From assembly GCA_947304695.1 (NCBI GenBank), contig CAMZBS010000016.1, positions 1 through 30,664 on the forward strand: a stretch of DNA of 30,664 nt, written 5' to 3'. Both the position numbers and the translations under genes were made by a program. The notes under the pieces are model-generated. The model worked only from the letters and a program-made list of their open reading frames with translations, did not search any database and was not told where the DNA came from. This stretch comes from an uncultured Prevotella sp. (GTDB taxonomy: Bacteria; Bacteroidota; Bacteroidia; Bacteroidales; Bacteroidaceae). Of the stretch, positions 1 to 10,300 are shown piece by piece (position 1 is the first letter of the stretch; each line of letters starts with the position of its first letter).

Positions 1-3000
1 CAGCTTCTTCCTGAGCGTTCTTCACCGTTCCGGCGAAGGTAGCAGGCTCGGCAACCAGCGTCACATAGAGCAACGGATTGGCCTTGGCCGTCGTTGAACC
101 ATCCCAATACAGGTTCTTATAAGCTTCATCATAGTCAAAGCTGAGAGAAGCCCAGCCACCCTTCTTTCCTTCGAAGTAGAAGTGCAGATCGGACGTTCCG
201 TCGTAAACGAGAGGCTCAGCCAGGGTAATGGCAAATTCATTAGAACCATAAACAATATCCAATGAGCTTTCAGCAATTTTCACCTCAGTCATATTTTCCT
301 TATCAGGAGAGCCTGGAGTGATTTCACCTGTTGACATGCCATACCATGCCGTCAACGCACCAATAGTCTTAATAGAAGAACTACTACCGTAGAAAGCGAA
401 CTTCACAATCTTGGAGCCTTCTGTGATACCAAAGGCATTCAGCTGTTCAGCCGTATAAACGACATCACCAGTTTTGTCTCCGCCATCAAGATTGTAGAAA
501 TCTATAATTGCATTGTTCTTGTTGCTTGCGCTCTTTTCGCCAACTGCGATAGCATCGGCCATCGGAACCTCATCGGCAAATGTCACCTGAACGGTCTCAG
601 TAGCAACAGTGTAGTCACCAGCCTTTACCTCCACAAATACGGGGAAGGTACCAGCAACAGGCGACTGCAAGTTCAGATTAATCTGCTTGCCAGTTTCAGC
701 ATACTTCGGATGCATGGGAACAGCTTCCTCACCAGCGATGGTTGTAACCTCATCGCCCATGTGCAGGACTATCTCATAATTCTCCTCAGCAGCCAGACCA
801 CGGTTCACGATATTGATGCTTGCAGCCAGAGGATAGTTCTGCATGCCCTCAGTGGGAATGTTACTGGAAGCAATGACAAGCTCATGAGCCACAGGAGCAA
901 CGGTCAGACCGTAGATCTCGTCAAGACATGCACGGTTCGAAACCTCAAAACCGATGTAATAGTCACCGGCATTAGCCAGAGCAACCTCAAAGGTCTTATA
1001 TTCGTCCGTAATTTTCTTTACCTCATCCTGATCAGTATTGATGGTGGCAAGCAGTTCGCGTGTTCCTTCTTTACCCAGAACGGCCTCACGGGTAGCAGCT
1101 GCCCACACCTTCACAGCACCAGTACTCCAATAGGAACTTGAGCTGAACAACTTAGCATCGAACTGAATCTTGTCACCAGCCTCAGCCTGGAGCTTCGGTG
1201 TGATGAACATATTGTCAGTTTCGCTCGATGAGTAGATATAATAATTGGGAGCATTATAGGTGCCACCATTGCTGGAGCTGACATTGCTCTGATAGACAGA
1301 ACCTGCGGGCCAGCCTTCACCTTCAAAGTTGGCATAGAACTTTGAGGGATCGAGCATCGTGCCGCTAAGAGCCTGCGTGAAGGAAGCATCCTCGCCAGCA
1401 CCGTTGACGTAGGTAATCACCATTTCACCACCGTAGTAACCTGCCTCGGTAGCCGAGAAAGTAATCTCAACAGCCTGGGCGGCAACGCTCATATCGTTCT
1501 CGTCGAAAGGATTCACGGTGAACTGCTCAGCAGGTGTAGCCGTGAAGCCATCGGGAACGACAATGCTCTTCACAGTGAGAGGAGCCGAACCCCAGTTGTA
1601 GACGTAGAAGGTCTTCTTATCGGCAGTATTAGTGCGGCCGAAGTCAATGGGAGTCGTATAATCCGTAGGCTCGTTCCACTTGCTCGAAGGCAATGTGCTG
1701 ACAAAGTGGAAGACAGGCTCATTGGTCACAGTGAGATCGAAGCCTTCAGTCTCGAATGTCGTTCCATCAGTGAACTCAAACACCACCTTAGCGCCTTCAA
1801 AGGTCGTGGTCTGCTCAGCATTGGGCGTCCAGTTAAAGGTGATGGTCTTGGTGCTGTTGGCACTGGCAGTCAGTTCCACAGAAGTAGCCTCAGCCAAAAC
1901 GGTCTCACCGCATACAAACTTCACAGTATAAGCATCGGCTGCTTCGCTGGTCAGCGGGAGGAACTCAACAGTGGGCTTCGAAAGCGACGTGCCACTCTTC
2001 ACCGATGCATCGGGCCAGTTGACCTTCTTGATATAGAGGTCATGAGCCACGTCAACCTTCTGCAAACCAACAATATTGTCAACCTTCACACCGAAAATAG
2101 CAAAAGCTACATAGAAGTCGCCAGCCTCGTCGAAGCTAATGACCTTCTTGTCGTATGAAGAAGTCAGATCGTTGTAGTAGTACTCAGCCACAGGCTCACC
2201 CCAGTTCTTACGGTCAGTTGACTTGTAGACCTTTACGAAGTAAGCATTAGAGGATGTATAAGTGTTCTGAGCCACATCGAACGACAACTGGTCACCAGCA
2301 TTGGCATGCAGCTTCGGAGTGATGAACTTGTTGTTCTCCGTAGCATAGCTGTTACTGGTGTACGATGCCAGATAGTAGTTATAAATACCACTTGAATAGT
2401 TATAATCAGGCTTTATGCCACTTTCTGCAATACTGCCCTCAGGATAAAGCGGTGTACGTTCTTCGGCATTGTCGAAATCAGCAAACCATGTGCCAGCTGC
2501 CAACACGTTACCCGAGAAGGACAGTGTATAAGTCTGCTCAGCACCATCCTTATCAAGATAGACAATGGTCAGATTGTCGTTGAAGGCACCTGTGGTAGTG
2601 GCAGGCAAAGTAATGTCGATAGCCTGCACTGCACCCTTCTGAAGCACGAGCTCGCCAGTGGGAGCATTGGCCGAGGTGAAGCCTTCGGGCAAGGTAATGC
2701 TCTTAATGGTAAGCGGAGCCACACCCAGGTTGGCAATCTCAAACTGTTTGGTGGTCTCCTCAGAGATCGTTCCGTAAGCCTGTGCGGTAGTTAAGCTTGC
2801 GGTGGCCGTTCCCTCAGCTACACGGAACACGAACTTGGGCTGATAGAGCGCAGTCTTGGCATAGCGTGAAGAAGACGACGTTGTGCCAGTGACATTCTCG
2901 CGCACGAACCAATTATAAAATACGCCATCGTAAGCCGTTTCGGGAAGATCAACCAGGAACTCCACATCGACGGTGTCAACAGCACCTACAGCAAGATCGT

Positions 3001-3755
3001 TTGTCAGCGTAGCAATGGCCTCCTCGCAATAGGTCTTTGCACCAGCAGAATAAGTATTGTAAGCAGGAGTCAGCGAGAAGCCATCCATACCAGCGGTAAG
3101 GGCAATGTCACCCGTGTTTTCAAGAGCAACCTTCAGCACAACCTTCAGCTTGCCATCGGGCTGCTGTTCGAAGACAGGATTCGTACCAACAGTACCAGTC
3201 TGTTTGTCTTCATTCATCACACCCGTAACAGTGAGTGACTTCATCGGAATGATGGTGGCAGCTTCAGCTGTAAAGTCATCCATGATGACATACTGGGCAC
3301 GAATACCGATGCGCTGCTCTTCATCAAGAGTAAGCGAGATCTGTTTCCAGTCATCCTGGCCCTCAATGTCAGCATAGCCTTCATCGGGTGTGAACTTCTG
3401 AATCAGTTCACCCTGCGTTCCGTCCTCATTAATCTGATAGATTTCAACATACGAAGGATAGCTGCTGGAAGCACCGTTGACCTTCACTTTAAGAGTAATC
3501 AAGCCATTTACCAAAGGAGTAACGAGCAGGTCGGTACATTCAGAACCTCCCCAGCTATCGCCTGCATACTGGCGGGTAGCATAAAGCGCGCCCGTACCGT
3601 CAAAGCCGTCAGTAGCCTTGTAATAATAGGACATGTAGTACGGACCATAACCGTCATAGTTGCCCGTTCCTACAATGTGTCCCCAGTTGCTGCCCACAAT
3701 AAAATCATGGTTGGATACAGCAATGGCCTTGTTGAAGTCAAAATTGTAGGCACCA
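1..3755. repeat. Paralogous coding repeat, copy A (partner 6235-9955)
   Basis: This segment matches 6235-9955 in the same order with an offset of ~6.2-6.26 kb. At the protein level the two share FITPKLHA, HDLYIK, WPDAS, NWGSAPLTV and DPSKFYANF in register. At the DNA level short blocks are identical, for example the ~26 bp ending in ctccgtagcatagct near 2322-2349 and 8588-8615. It indicates an old tandem gene duplication. Confidence 0.8.
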
Positions 3756-4237
3756 GCTACTGCGCCCAAAGACACCTGAGCCGTAGCATCGGCTACGGTC
3801 TGTTCAGCACCAGCAGCGCTGACAGTCACGAAAGAGTTAGACAGCGAAATGGTGCCAGCCTCAAACGACTTGGCAGCCGTCACTGTCAGAGAGATCACTT
3901 CTGTAGCAGTGGCACTGAAAGCGGCCCTCTGCTCAGAATAAACCATGACGCGGGTTGCGCCACTTGCCAATGTCTGCGACTCAATCTTTGCATCACTGGC
4001 AACACCTTCAACAGCAGCAACGCCATCAAGCGACAGACCTTCACTCAGTGTGATGTCGGTCTGAACGCCATAGATGGCCTGTTCACCCTGCGAAAGATTA
4101 ATCGTAACGGTTTTCGAATCACCTGCACCGATGGTGAAGTCGGCAATGGACAGCGACTGGGCAAAAGCCGTCGACAGTCCTGCCACCATCATGATAACAA
4201 GCATCGAGAACCATCTGGTAATCGTGTTTTTGTTCAT
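1..4237 (-). CDS. Giant secreted multi-domain adhesin with N-terminal cohesin-like module (3' end cut by window)
   Basis: The frame is open from ATG at 4237 to the window edge, giving at least 1412 residues; the C-terminus lies outside. Residues 1-26 are a signal peptide ending in STAFA before QSLSI. Residues ~27-150 read as a cohesin-like beta-sandwich (IYGVQTDITLSEGLSL, then a strand pattern ending LSNSFVTVSAAG). After this come choice-of-anchor J/cleaved-adhesin modules at ~160-325, 582-725 and 963-1110, choice-of-anchor D modules (IANLGVAPLTIKSITLPEGF at ~500; YNWGSAPLTVKSIVVPDGF) at ~465-570 and 856-953, and CARDB-like linkers between them. A YDGTSDL-type beta module covers ~1227-1396, and a carboxypeptidase-regulatory-like fold (FAGTVKNAQEEA) begins at the edge. 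It is a diverged paralogue of the gene at 4328-10504, and probably ends in a similar C-terminal part. Likely role: T9SS-exported surface adhesin or scaffold. The module families are recognised by pattern only; the function is inferred. Confidence 0.85.
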   Translation of the reverse strand, partial: MNKNTITRWFSMLVIMMVAGLSTAFAQSLSIADFTIGAGDSKTVTINLSQGEQAIYGVQTDITLSEGLSLDGVAAVEGVASDAKIESQTLASGATRVMVYSEQRAAFSATATEVISLTVTAAKSFEAGTISLSNSFVTVSAAGAEQTVADATAQVSLGAVAGAYNFDFNKAIAVSNHDFIVGSNWGHIVGTGNYDGYGPYYMSYYYKATDGFDGTGALYATRQYAGDSWGGSECTDLLVTPLVNGLITLKVKVNGASSSYPSYVEIYQINEDGTQGELIQKFTPDEGYADIEGQDDWKQISLTLDEEQRIGIRAQYVIMDDFTAEAATIIPMKSLTVTGVMNEDKQTGTVGTNPVFEQQPDGKLKVVLKVALENTGDIALTAGMDGFSLTPAYNTYSAGAKTYCEEAIATLTNDLAVGAVDTVDVEFLVDLPETAYDGVFYNWFVRENVTGTTSSSSRYAKTALYQPKFVFRVAEGTATASLTTAQAYGTISEETTKQFEIANLGVAPLTIKSITLPEGFTSANAPTGELVLQKGAVQAIDITLPATTTGAFNDNLTIVYLDKDGAEQTYTLSFSGNVLAAGTWFADFDNAEERTPLYPEGSIAESGIKPDYNYSSGIYNYYLASYTSNSYATENNKFITPKLHANAGDQLSFDVAQNTYTSSNAYFVKVYKSTDRKNWGEPVAEYYYNDLTSSYDKKVISFDEAGDFYVAFAIFGVKVDNIVGLQKVDVAHDLYIKKVNWPDASVKSGTSLSKPTVEFLPLTSEAADAYTVKFVCGETVLAEATSVELTASANSTKTITFNWTPNAEQTTTFEGAKVVFEFTDGTTFETEGFDLTVTNEPVFHFVSTLPSSKWNEPTDYTTPIDFGRTNTADKKTFYVYNWGSAPLTVKSIVVPDGFTATPAEQFTVNPFDENDMSVAAQAVEITFSATEAGYYGGEMVITYVNGAGEDASFTQALSGTMLDPSKFYANFEGEGWPAGSVYQSNVSSSNGGTYNAPNYYIYSSSETDNMFITPKLQAEAGDKIQFDAKLFSSSSYWSTGAVKVWAAATREAVLGKEGTRELLATINTDQDEVKKITDEYKTFEVALANAGDYYIGFEVSNRACLDEIYGLTVAPVAHELVIASSNIPTEGMQNYPLAASINIVNRGLAAEENYEIVLHMGDEVTTIAGEEAVPMHPKYAETGKQINLNLQSPVAGTFPVFVEVKAGDYTVATETVQVTFADEVPMADAIAVGEKSASNKNNAIIDFYNLDGGDKTGDVVYTAEQLNAFGITEGSKIVKFAFYGSSSSIKTIGALTAWYGMSTGEITPGSPDKENMTEVKIAESSLDIVYGSNEFAITLAEPLVYDGTSDLHFYFEGKKGGWASLSFDYDEAYKNLYWDGSTTAKANPLLYVTLVAEPATFAGTVKNAQEEA
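3790..4160 (-). other. Cohesin-like module at the N-terminus of the 1-4237 protein
   Basis: This encodes residues ~27-150 directly after the signal peptide. The succession of short beta strands with a central VQTDITLSEGLSL and a late RVMVYSEQ / VISLTV pair follows the type I cohesin-like layout (compare VGFQMDVTLAQGAVL in the neighbouring protein). Known cohesins bind dockerins; binding here is inference. Confidence 0.6.
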
Positions 4238-4279
4238 CTGGTTATTATTTTAAATTAGTATTATTTTGGTCTTAGAGAA

Positions 4280-4313
4280 GGGGGTGCAGAAGCGCAAAGC
4301 TCCCGCATCCCCC
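4280..4313 (-). promoter_or_regulatory. G/C-rich hairpin between the two giant adhesin genes
   Basis: In the 90-bp gap between the stop of the 4328-10504 gene and the start of the 1-4237 gene, GGGGG+TGC (4280-4287) pairs with GCA+CCCCC (4305-4313) with a one-base bulge. On the minus-strand transcript it is followed by CTTCTCTAAG rather than a run of U. It may therefore be a weak attenuator or an mRNA-stabilising hairpin rather than a full terminator. I see no TAnnTTTG promoter in the gap, so the downstream gene is probably transcribed by read-through. Confidence 0.45.
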
Positions 4314-4327
4314 AAAGTCATTGATGC

Positions 4328-7300
4328 TTATCTGACAAAGACTTTCTTCATCTTGCCGTCAGCACCGCGAACAACATTCAGACCCTTACGAACCTTGTCG
4401 CTCTTCACACCACCGAGGTTGTAGACCTCTGTAGCGGCAGCACCGGCAACGACACTGTTGATGCCTGTCGTAGCAGCCATCTCAAGTGCGTAAGCACGGG
4501 CAGCGGCATCGGTGAACTCAACGTTCGAAACGGTTACGTTGCTGTTGCCTGCGATGTTGAGTGAGAAGAGAGCACCCTCGCTGCCCTGGATAGCGGCCTT
4601 GTCGGTCGAGAAGGCAACGATGCGATAGGTGTTGTCAGCCACGCGGTTGTAAGCCACCGTGAGACCAGCGGCACGCTGAGCCAGCTCTACGCCGTTGAGC
4701 ACGGCACCCTGAGCCAGCGTTACATCCATCTGGAAGCCCACGAACGTGGTGCTGTTCATCAGGCTAACCTCGGCACCGTCCATGGTGAGGAAGTTATTGG
4801 CGTTGTCAGCCATCGTGCGGGCGTCAAGTTCTTCGTCGAGTGCGATGTTAATGATACCAACGACATCAGACACAGTGATCTTACCCGACTTGTTGATGTC
4901 GGCAGCTTCGAATGCCTTCTCAGAAGGAACAGTCCTTTCGAGAGCGAAGCCCACAGCAGCCACAGCATCACCCGTGGTCACCAGACCATCAAGGTTGGCA
5001 TCACCAGCGATGATCAGCTCATCAACCTTTGCATACTTCACGTTGCCAGCAATGAACCAACCTCCACCAATATGTGCAGGATTGTTCACAATCAGATTAA
5101 GATTGCCGTCTTCACCCACATAGGTGTAAACCTCGCTGACATATTTGCCAGCATCAAACTTAGCCTTAGCCTGATCCATATTATCTGGATTATTACCATC
5201 TGCATCAACAGCCCAGCTCTGCACCTGCACCTTGTTGCCATTGGCCTCAAGATAAGCCAATACGGTGTTGTAGCCAGTAGCATAGCGAGTTCTGCACTCG
5301 GAAGTGTTACCACTGCGGTAGAAAGCCTGAATGGTCACCTTATAGAGTCCAGCAGGCAGGTTGGTGACAGTCTGAGTGTAATTACCCGTGGCCTGCCACA
5401 TCTCTGTGCCATTGCCATTGGTTACAGGCTGTCCACCCTGTGTGCGAACTACGGTCTGTGTCCAGCTGTGCCCCGAAGCGAAGGTCAACATTGTAGGCTC
5501 AGCCACCTCAACCTGGGCGTTTTCAGCAATACCTGCAGCCTCGAAGGCAGCAGTTTTAGCAGCTGCCTCACGGTCAGCAACCATCCTGTTGCGCTCTTCA
5601 GGAGTCAGGAACTGCCAAACGGTCTGAGCATCATTGGTGTAGTTGTCGCCCTTGATGGCATTGCCTGCCACACGGAACTTGTCACCATTCTCATTGGTGT
5701 AGACATAGACCAGCATGTTGTTGTTGGTGTTGGTCATGGTGAAGCCGTTTGCCACCTTATTTAATATATAAGAACGGGCACGGTCGCCACCTGCATCAGA
5801 ATACATCCAAGTGTCATCACCATAGGTAACATTGTTGTCGAAGCCAGTGAGTGTGTACTTGCCGTCGGCCAAAGCAACCTTGATAGCCACGCCGTAATCG
5901 TCAACCACAGCACTGGTACCCCAGGCATTACCACGGCTCAGGAACTTCTCAGTCAGCGGGTTGTAGACATAGTAAGTACCTTCAGCCAGCAGAGGCTTAG
6001 CTGCCAGTGTGAAGTCCTGCGTCTTGCTTTCGCCACCGAACTCAACAGTAGCAGTGCCATCTTCGTATCCCTCAGCAACAACGGTCACGTTGTAGTTACG
6101 GGTAGCCTGAATGACATTGATGCTATAAGCACCATCTTCGTCAGTCGTTCCAGTGTACTGCACATTGTCGCCATCAGCGCTAACGAGCGTAACAGTAGCA
6201 CCCTCAACAGCTGCATCCTGAGTATCCTTAACCGTTCCAGCGAGGGTAGCAACAGAAGCCTCAAGTCCGAAGAATGCTACGGGGTTGCCAACCTTCGAAG
6301 AGAAGGCACCAGAGCCATGAGCATAATAAGCATTCTGATAATTGCCGTCAACATCAAAGTTGATTGTCTGATACTGACCACCACCATTAATATTAGTGAA
6401 GATACGGATGCCAGAAGTACCGTCGTATACAATCGGATTGTCCACAAGATCAATCTTGAACTCGTAGGGAGTACCAGAAGTAAATGTAACTTCTTCTGCA
6501 TTGTGGAGGGTGACGTAGGTCATATTCTCCTTATCGGGAGAACCTGCCGTGAAGTCAGCAACAGCCTGCTGTGCAATCCATGCCTCACTTGTCAAAGAGT
6601 TGATGGTTTTCGTTCCAGTGGGAGTTCCAGAGAAGGTGATGGAAATAATCTTGTCCCCAGCACTAATGCCAGAAGCAGCAAGTTGCTCAGGCGTATAGAT
6701 GAAGTCGGACATTGATTTACCTTCTGAATCATCCATCCAGCTTGTATAGAACGGAGTGGATGAAGATGTGGTAGACTTTGTGCCAACCTGTACTCCAGCA
6801 ACAGCAACTTCCTCAGCAAAGTTGATCTCAGAAACTTCAGTACGTACGCTGTAGTCACCAGCCTTCACTTCAATATATGCATAGAACGGACCAGCCTTCG
6901 GATAGCGGAACGGGATGGTTACGGGCATACCCTTTTCGTTGGTCTTGTGGTTCAGAGGCAGGGCAACAGTGACGCCAGTACCAGCAGCCACATCGTCATC
7001 TAATGCGGGATCTTCCACATAGAGCGTTGCAGTATATGCATCGGCAGCTTCCTCGGCCAAACCGAAGTTCTGGATGCTTACGGTAGCCGTAGCCTGCACG
7101 TTCTGCATAGCCTCAGCAGGAATGCTAACAGCTGCAATGGCCAGGTCGTGGGCAATAGCAACAGGAGTCAGGCCATAGATCTCGTCAACATAAGGACGAC
7201 CGCTGATTTCGAAGCCGAAATAGTAGTCGCCAGCCTCGGGCACAGCAACCTCATAGGTCTGCCAGTCGGTGGTCATCGGATCAATTGAGTCCTCACCGCA

Positions 7301-10300
7301 CACGCTGAACAGCGGAGTACGGGTGTCATTCTCAGGATCGAAGTTCACCAGTTCATCGCGGGTAGCAGCAGCATAGACCACAACCTTACCCTCGTCCCAA
7401 TATGAGCTGTACAGCTTGGCATCAAACATCAGCTTGTCGCCAGCAGCGGCAGTCAGCTTCGGAGTGATGAAGAGGTTATCGGTAGTACTGGAAGAAGTGA
7501 CGTAATAGTTAGGCTCAGAATATGTTCCACCATTGCTCATGTTGACATTGCTCTGGGAAACAGAACCTGCGGGCCAACTTTCATCGTCGAAGTTTGCATA
7601 GAACTTCGAAGGATCAAGCTTCGTACCACTGATAGGCAGTGTAAAGGTCTTGTCGCCACTGTAGGTGATGACCATGTCGCCACTGTAATCGCCTGCAGCC
7701 GTAGCCGAGAAGGTAATGTCGAGTGCCTGGCAGGCAGCGTCGATACCATCGTTCTCGCCATTGAAGGCAGCCACGGTGAGCGGGAACTCAGCAGTGGTGG
7801 TGAAGCCCTCGGGCAACGTGATGCTGTTGACAGTCAGAGGAGCAGAACCCCAGTTGAAGATGATGAACGACTGCGTGTCGGCAGTGTTGGTCTTACCGAA
7901 GGTAATCGGAGCCGTGCGGTCGGTTGGCTCATACCACTTGCTGCTCGGCTTGGTGTTGAGGAAGTGGAAGATAGCCTCATTGGTCACAGTGAGGTCGAAC
8001 GGTTCGGTTTCATACGTGGTACCGTCGGTAAACTCAAACACAACCTTTGTTCCTTCGAACGTCGTGGTATTCTCAACCTCCGGTGTGAACGAAGCGGTGA
8101 AAGTGGTGGAGCTGCTTGCACTGGCAGTCAAAGCCTTCGAAGCAATCTCTACCTCATTCTCACCGTAGATGTACTTCACGGTGTAGTTGTCGGCAGTTTC
8201 GTCGGTCAGCGGGATGATGTCTACGCTGGGCTTCGACTGAGCCGTGCCACTCTTGATAGAGGCATCAGGCCAGCTAACGCTCTTAATATAGAGGTCATGA
8301 TCCACGTCAACCTTGGTCAGGCCAACAATGTTGTCGACAGCGAACTCGCCATAGAGCGAGAAGGCTACATAATAGTCACCTTCAGCGTCGAAAGTAATGG
8401 TCTTGGTAACCCAGTCGCTACCAATGGCCTCAGCGCCTTCAGCCTGAGCATAGGTGTAGTAAGCCACAGGCTCACCCCAATTCTTGCGATCGGCAGACAC
8501 ATAGACCTTGGCATAATAGTTAGAGCCGGAAACGCCCTTCACATCAAAGGCCAGCTTCTCACCAGCAGCTGCATGCAGCTTCGGGGTGATAAACTTGTTG
8601 TTCTCCGTAGCATAGCTGGAATAGGTGCGGCCCTTAATCCAGTTGTTATAGTTGCTGGAAGAAATGTACTGATAGCCACTGTTGATGCCGCCCTCGGCAA
8701 CACAACCGACAGGATAAGCAATCGACGACGAAGTGTTGTTGAAGTCGGCCGTCCAGGTGTTCTCACCGATGACCGTAGCCGAGAAGTCAAGGCTATAGGT
8801 CTGAGATTCACTGTCCTTGTCGAGATAGACAATGGACAGCGTGCCAACGAACGTACCCAGAGCCGAAGCGTCCTGCGTAATGTTCAGAGCCAGTGTCTCG
8901 CCCTTTGCCAGTGTGGTCTCAATCAGAGGAGCGTTGTCGCTGGTGAAGCCCTCGGGCAAGGTGACACTCATAATGGTGAGCGGAGCCGTACCCAGATTGG
9001 CAATCTCATAGCTCTTTGTGGTGCTTTCCGTAATAGTGCCCCAAGCCTCAGCAGCAGAAATGCTGGTGGTGCTGGTGCTTTCAGCTGCGCGGAACACGAA
9101 CTTCGGCTCATAGGCCGTGTAAGTAGACTGTGCGCGCTCAACAACAGAACCGAAGAAGTTCTCCTTCAGGTTCATGTGAATATAAGTATAGCTGTTGGGC
9201 CAAATTGAAGTTTCCACTTCAGCCGAAACAGTGAATACAGCCGAGGTGTCGCCCTTAGCCAAATCCTGCGGTACGGCAACCGTTCCGTAGACGTCGCCCG
9301 TACTGCCATTGATGATTGACACACTGAAGCCCTCAGTGCCCTGAGTCAGATCGACATCACCTGTATTAACCACGGTGACGTCATACGTCACGAGTACCAT
9401 TCCATTGGACTGCTGCTCCCACTTAATAGTTCCAGTGGTGGCAGAAGGTACAGCCGATGCAATGGAAATCTTCTTTTCAGGAATAATCGTAGCCTCGGTG
9501 GCAGTAAAGTTGTCAAGCCAGACATACGAGCTTCTGATACCGATGCGCTCACCAGCCTCAGCAACGGGAATCGTAAGGGTGGTGTAGTCGGTTGAATTCA
9601 CAGTAGAAACGTCAACAGTAATCTGGTCACCACGTGTGAAGGTACCATCACCGTTGTCAATAACCTTAAAGAATGAAAGCTGCGGGGTGTAATAGCTTGC
9701 TGTTGCCTTAGCATCAATCGTAACCGTACCCTTCACAACCGGTGTCACCAACAAGTCATAGAGACTATTGCTGTTCTGGTTGGTGCTGCACGACAAAGCG
9801 CCAGAACCATCCACACCTGCGGTAGCTGAATAGCTATAGCTGGGATAAGTCTCAGTATCCCAATAATCAGTGTAAGTGTCAACAATGTGTCTCCAGTTGG
9901 AAGCCACCTGGAATCCATGGTCACTCGTCGCAATCGGAGTGTTGAAGTCAACGATATAGAGGTCAGAAGAAGGCTCATAGGTGTACTTTATTCCATAGAA
10001 GCCTAATTTTGAACCTGTACAATAAATCTTGTAAGTTTTATTGGCCTTTACATCAAAGCTATATGAGCCGTAGTATTTATCTGTTACAGTGATGCCATTG
10101 TAGTCAGAAAGTGCAACATCGTCCTCAAGCACATAGAAAGACTTCTTTGCATTTAAAACAACTCCTGCCTCAATTGTTCCATTATATTTAGGAACAACGA
10201 TATAGACAGTGCCTGCTGTTGCGCTACCATTTACTCCATTACCTTCCGTAAAAGCAACAAAGCCTTCTATACCTGCATGTTTTTTTGCGGCTTTGAAAGC

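Noticed and set aside
7964..9208. 414-aa plus-strand open frame opposite the 2058-aa adhesin gene
   Set aside because: It is antisense to well-formed anchor-J modules, with no promoter, no start signal and low-complexity translation. The 13886-15076 plus frame was rejected for the same reasons.
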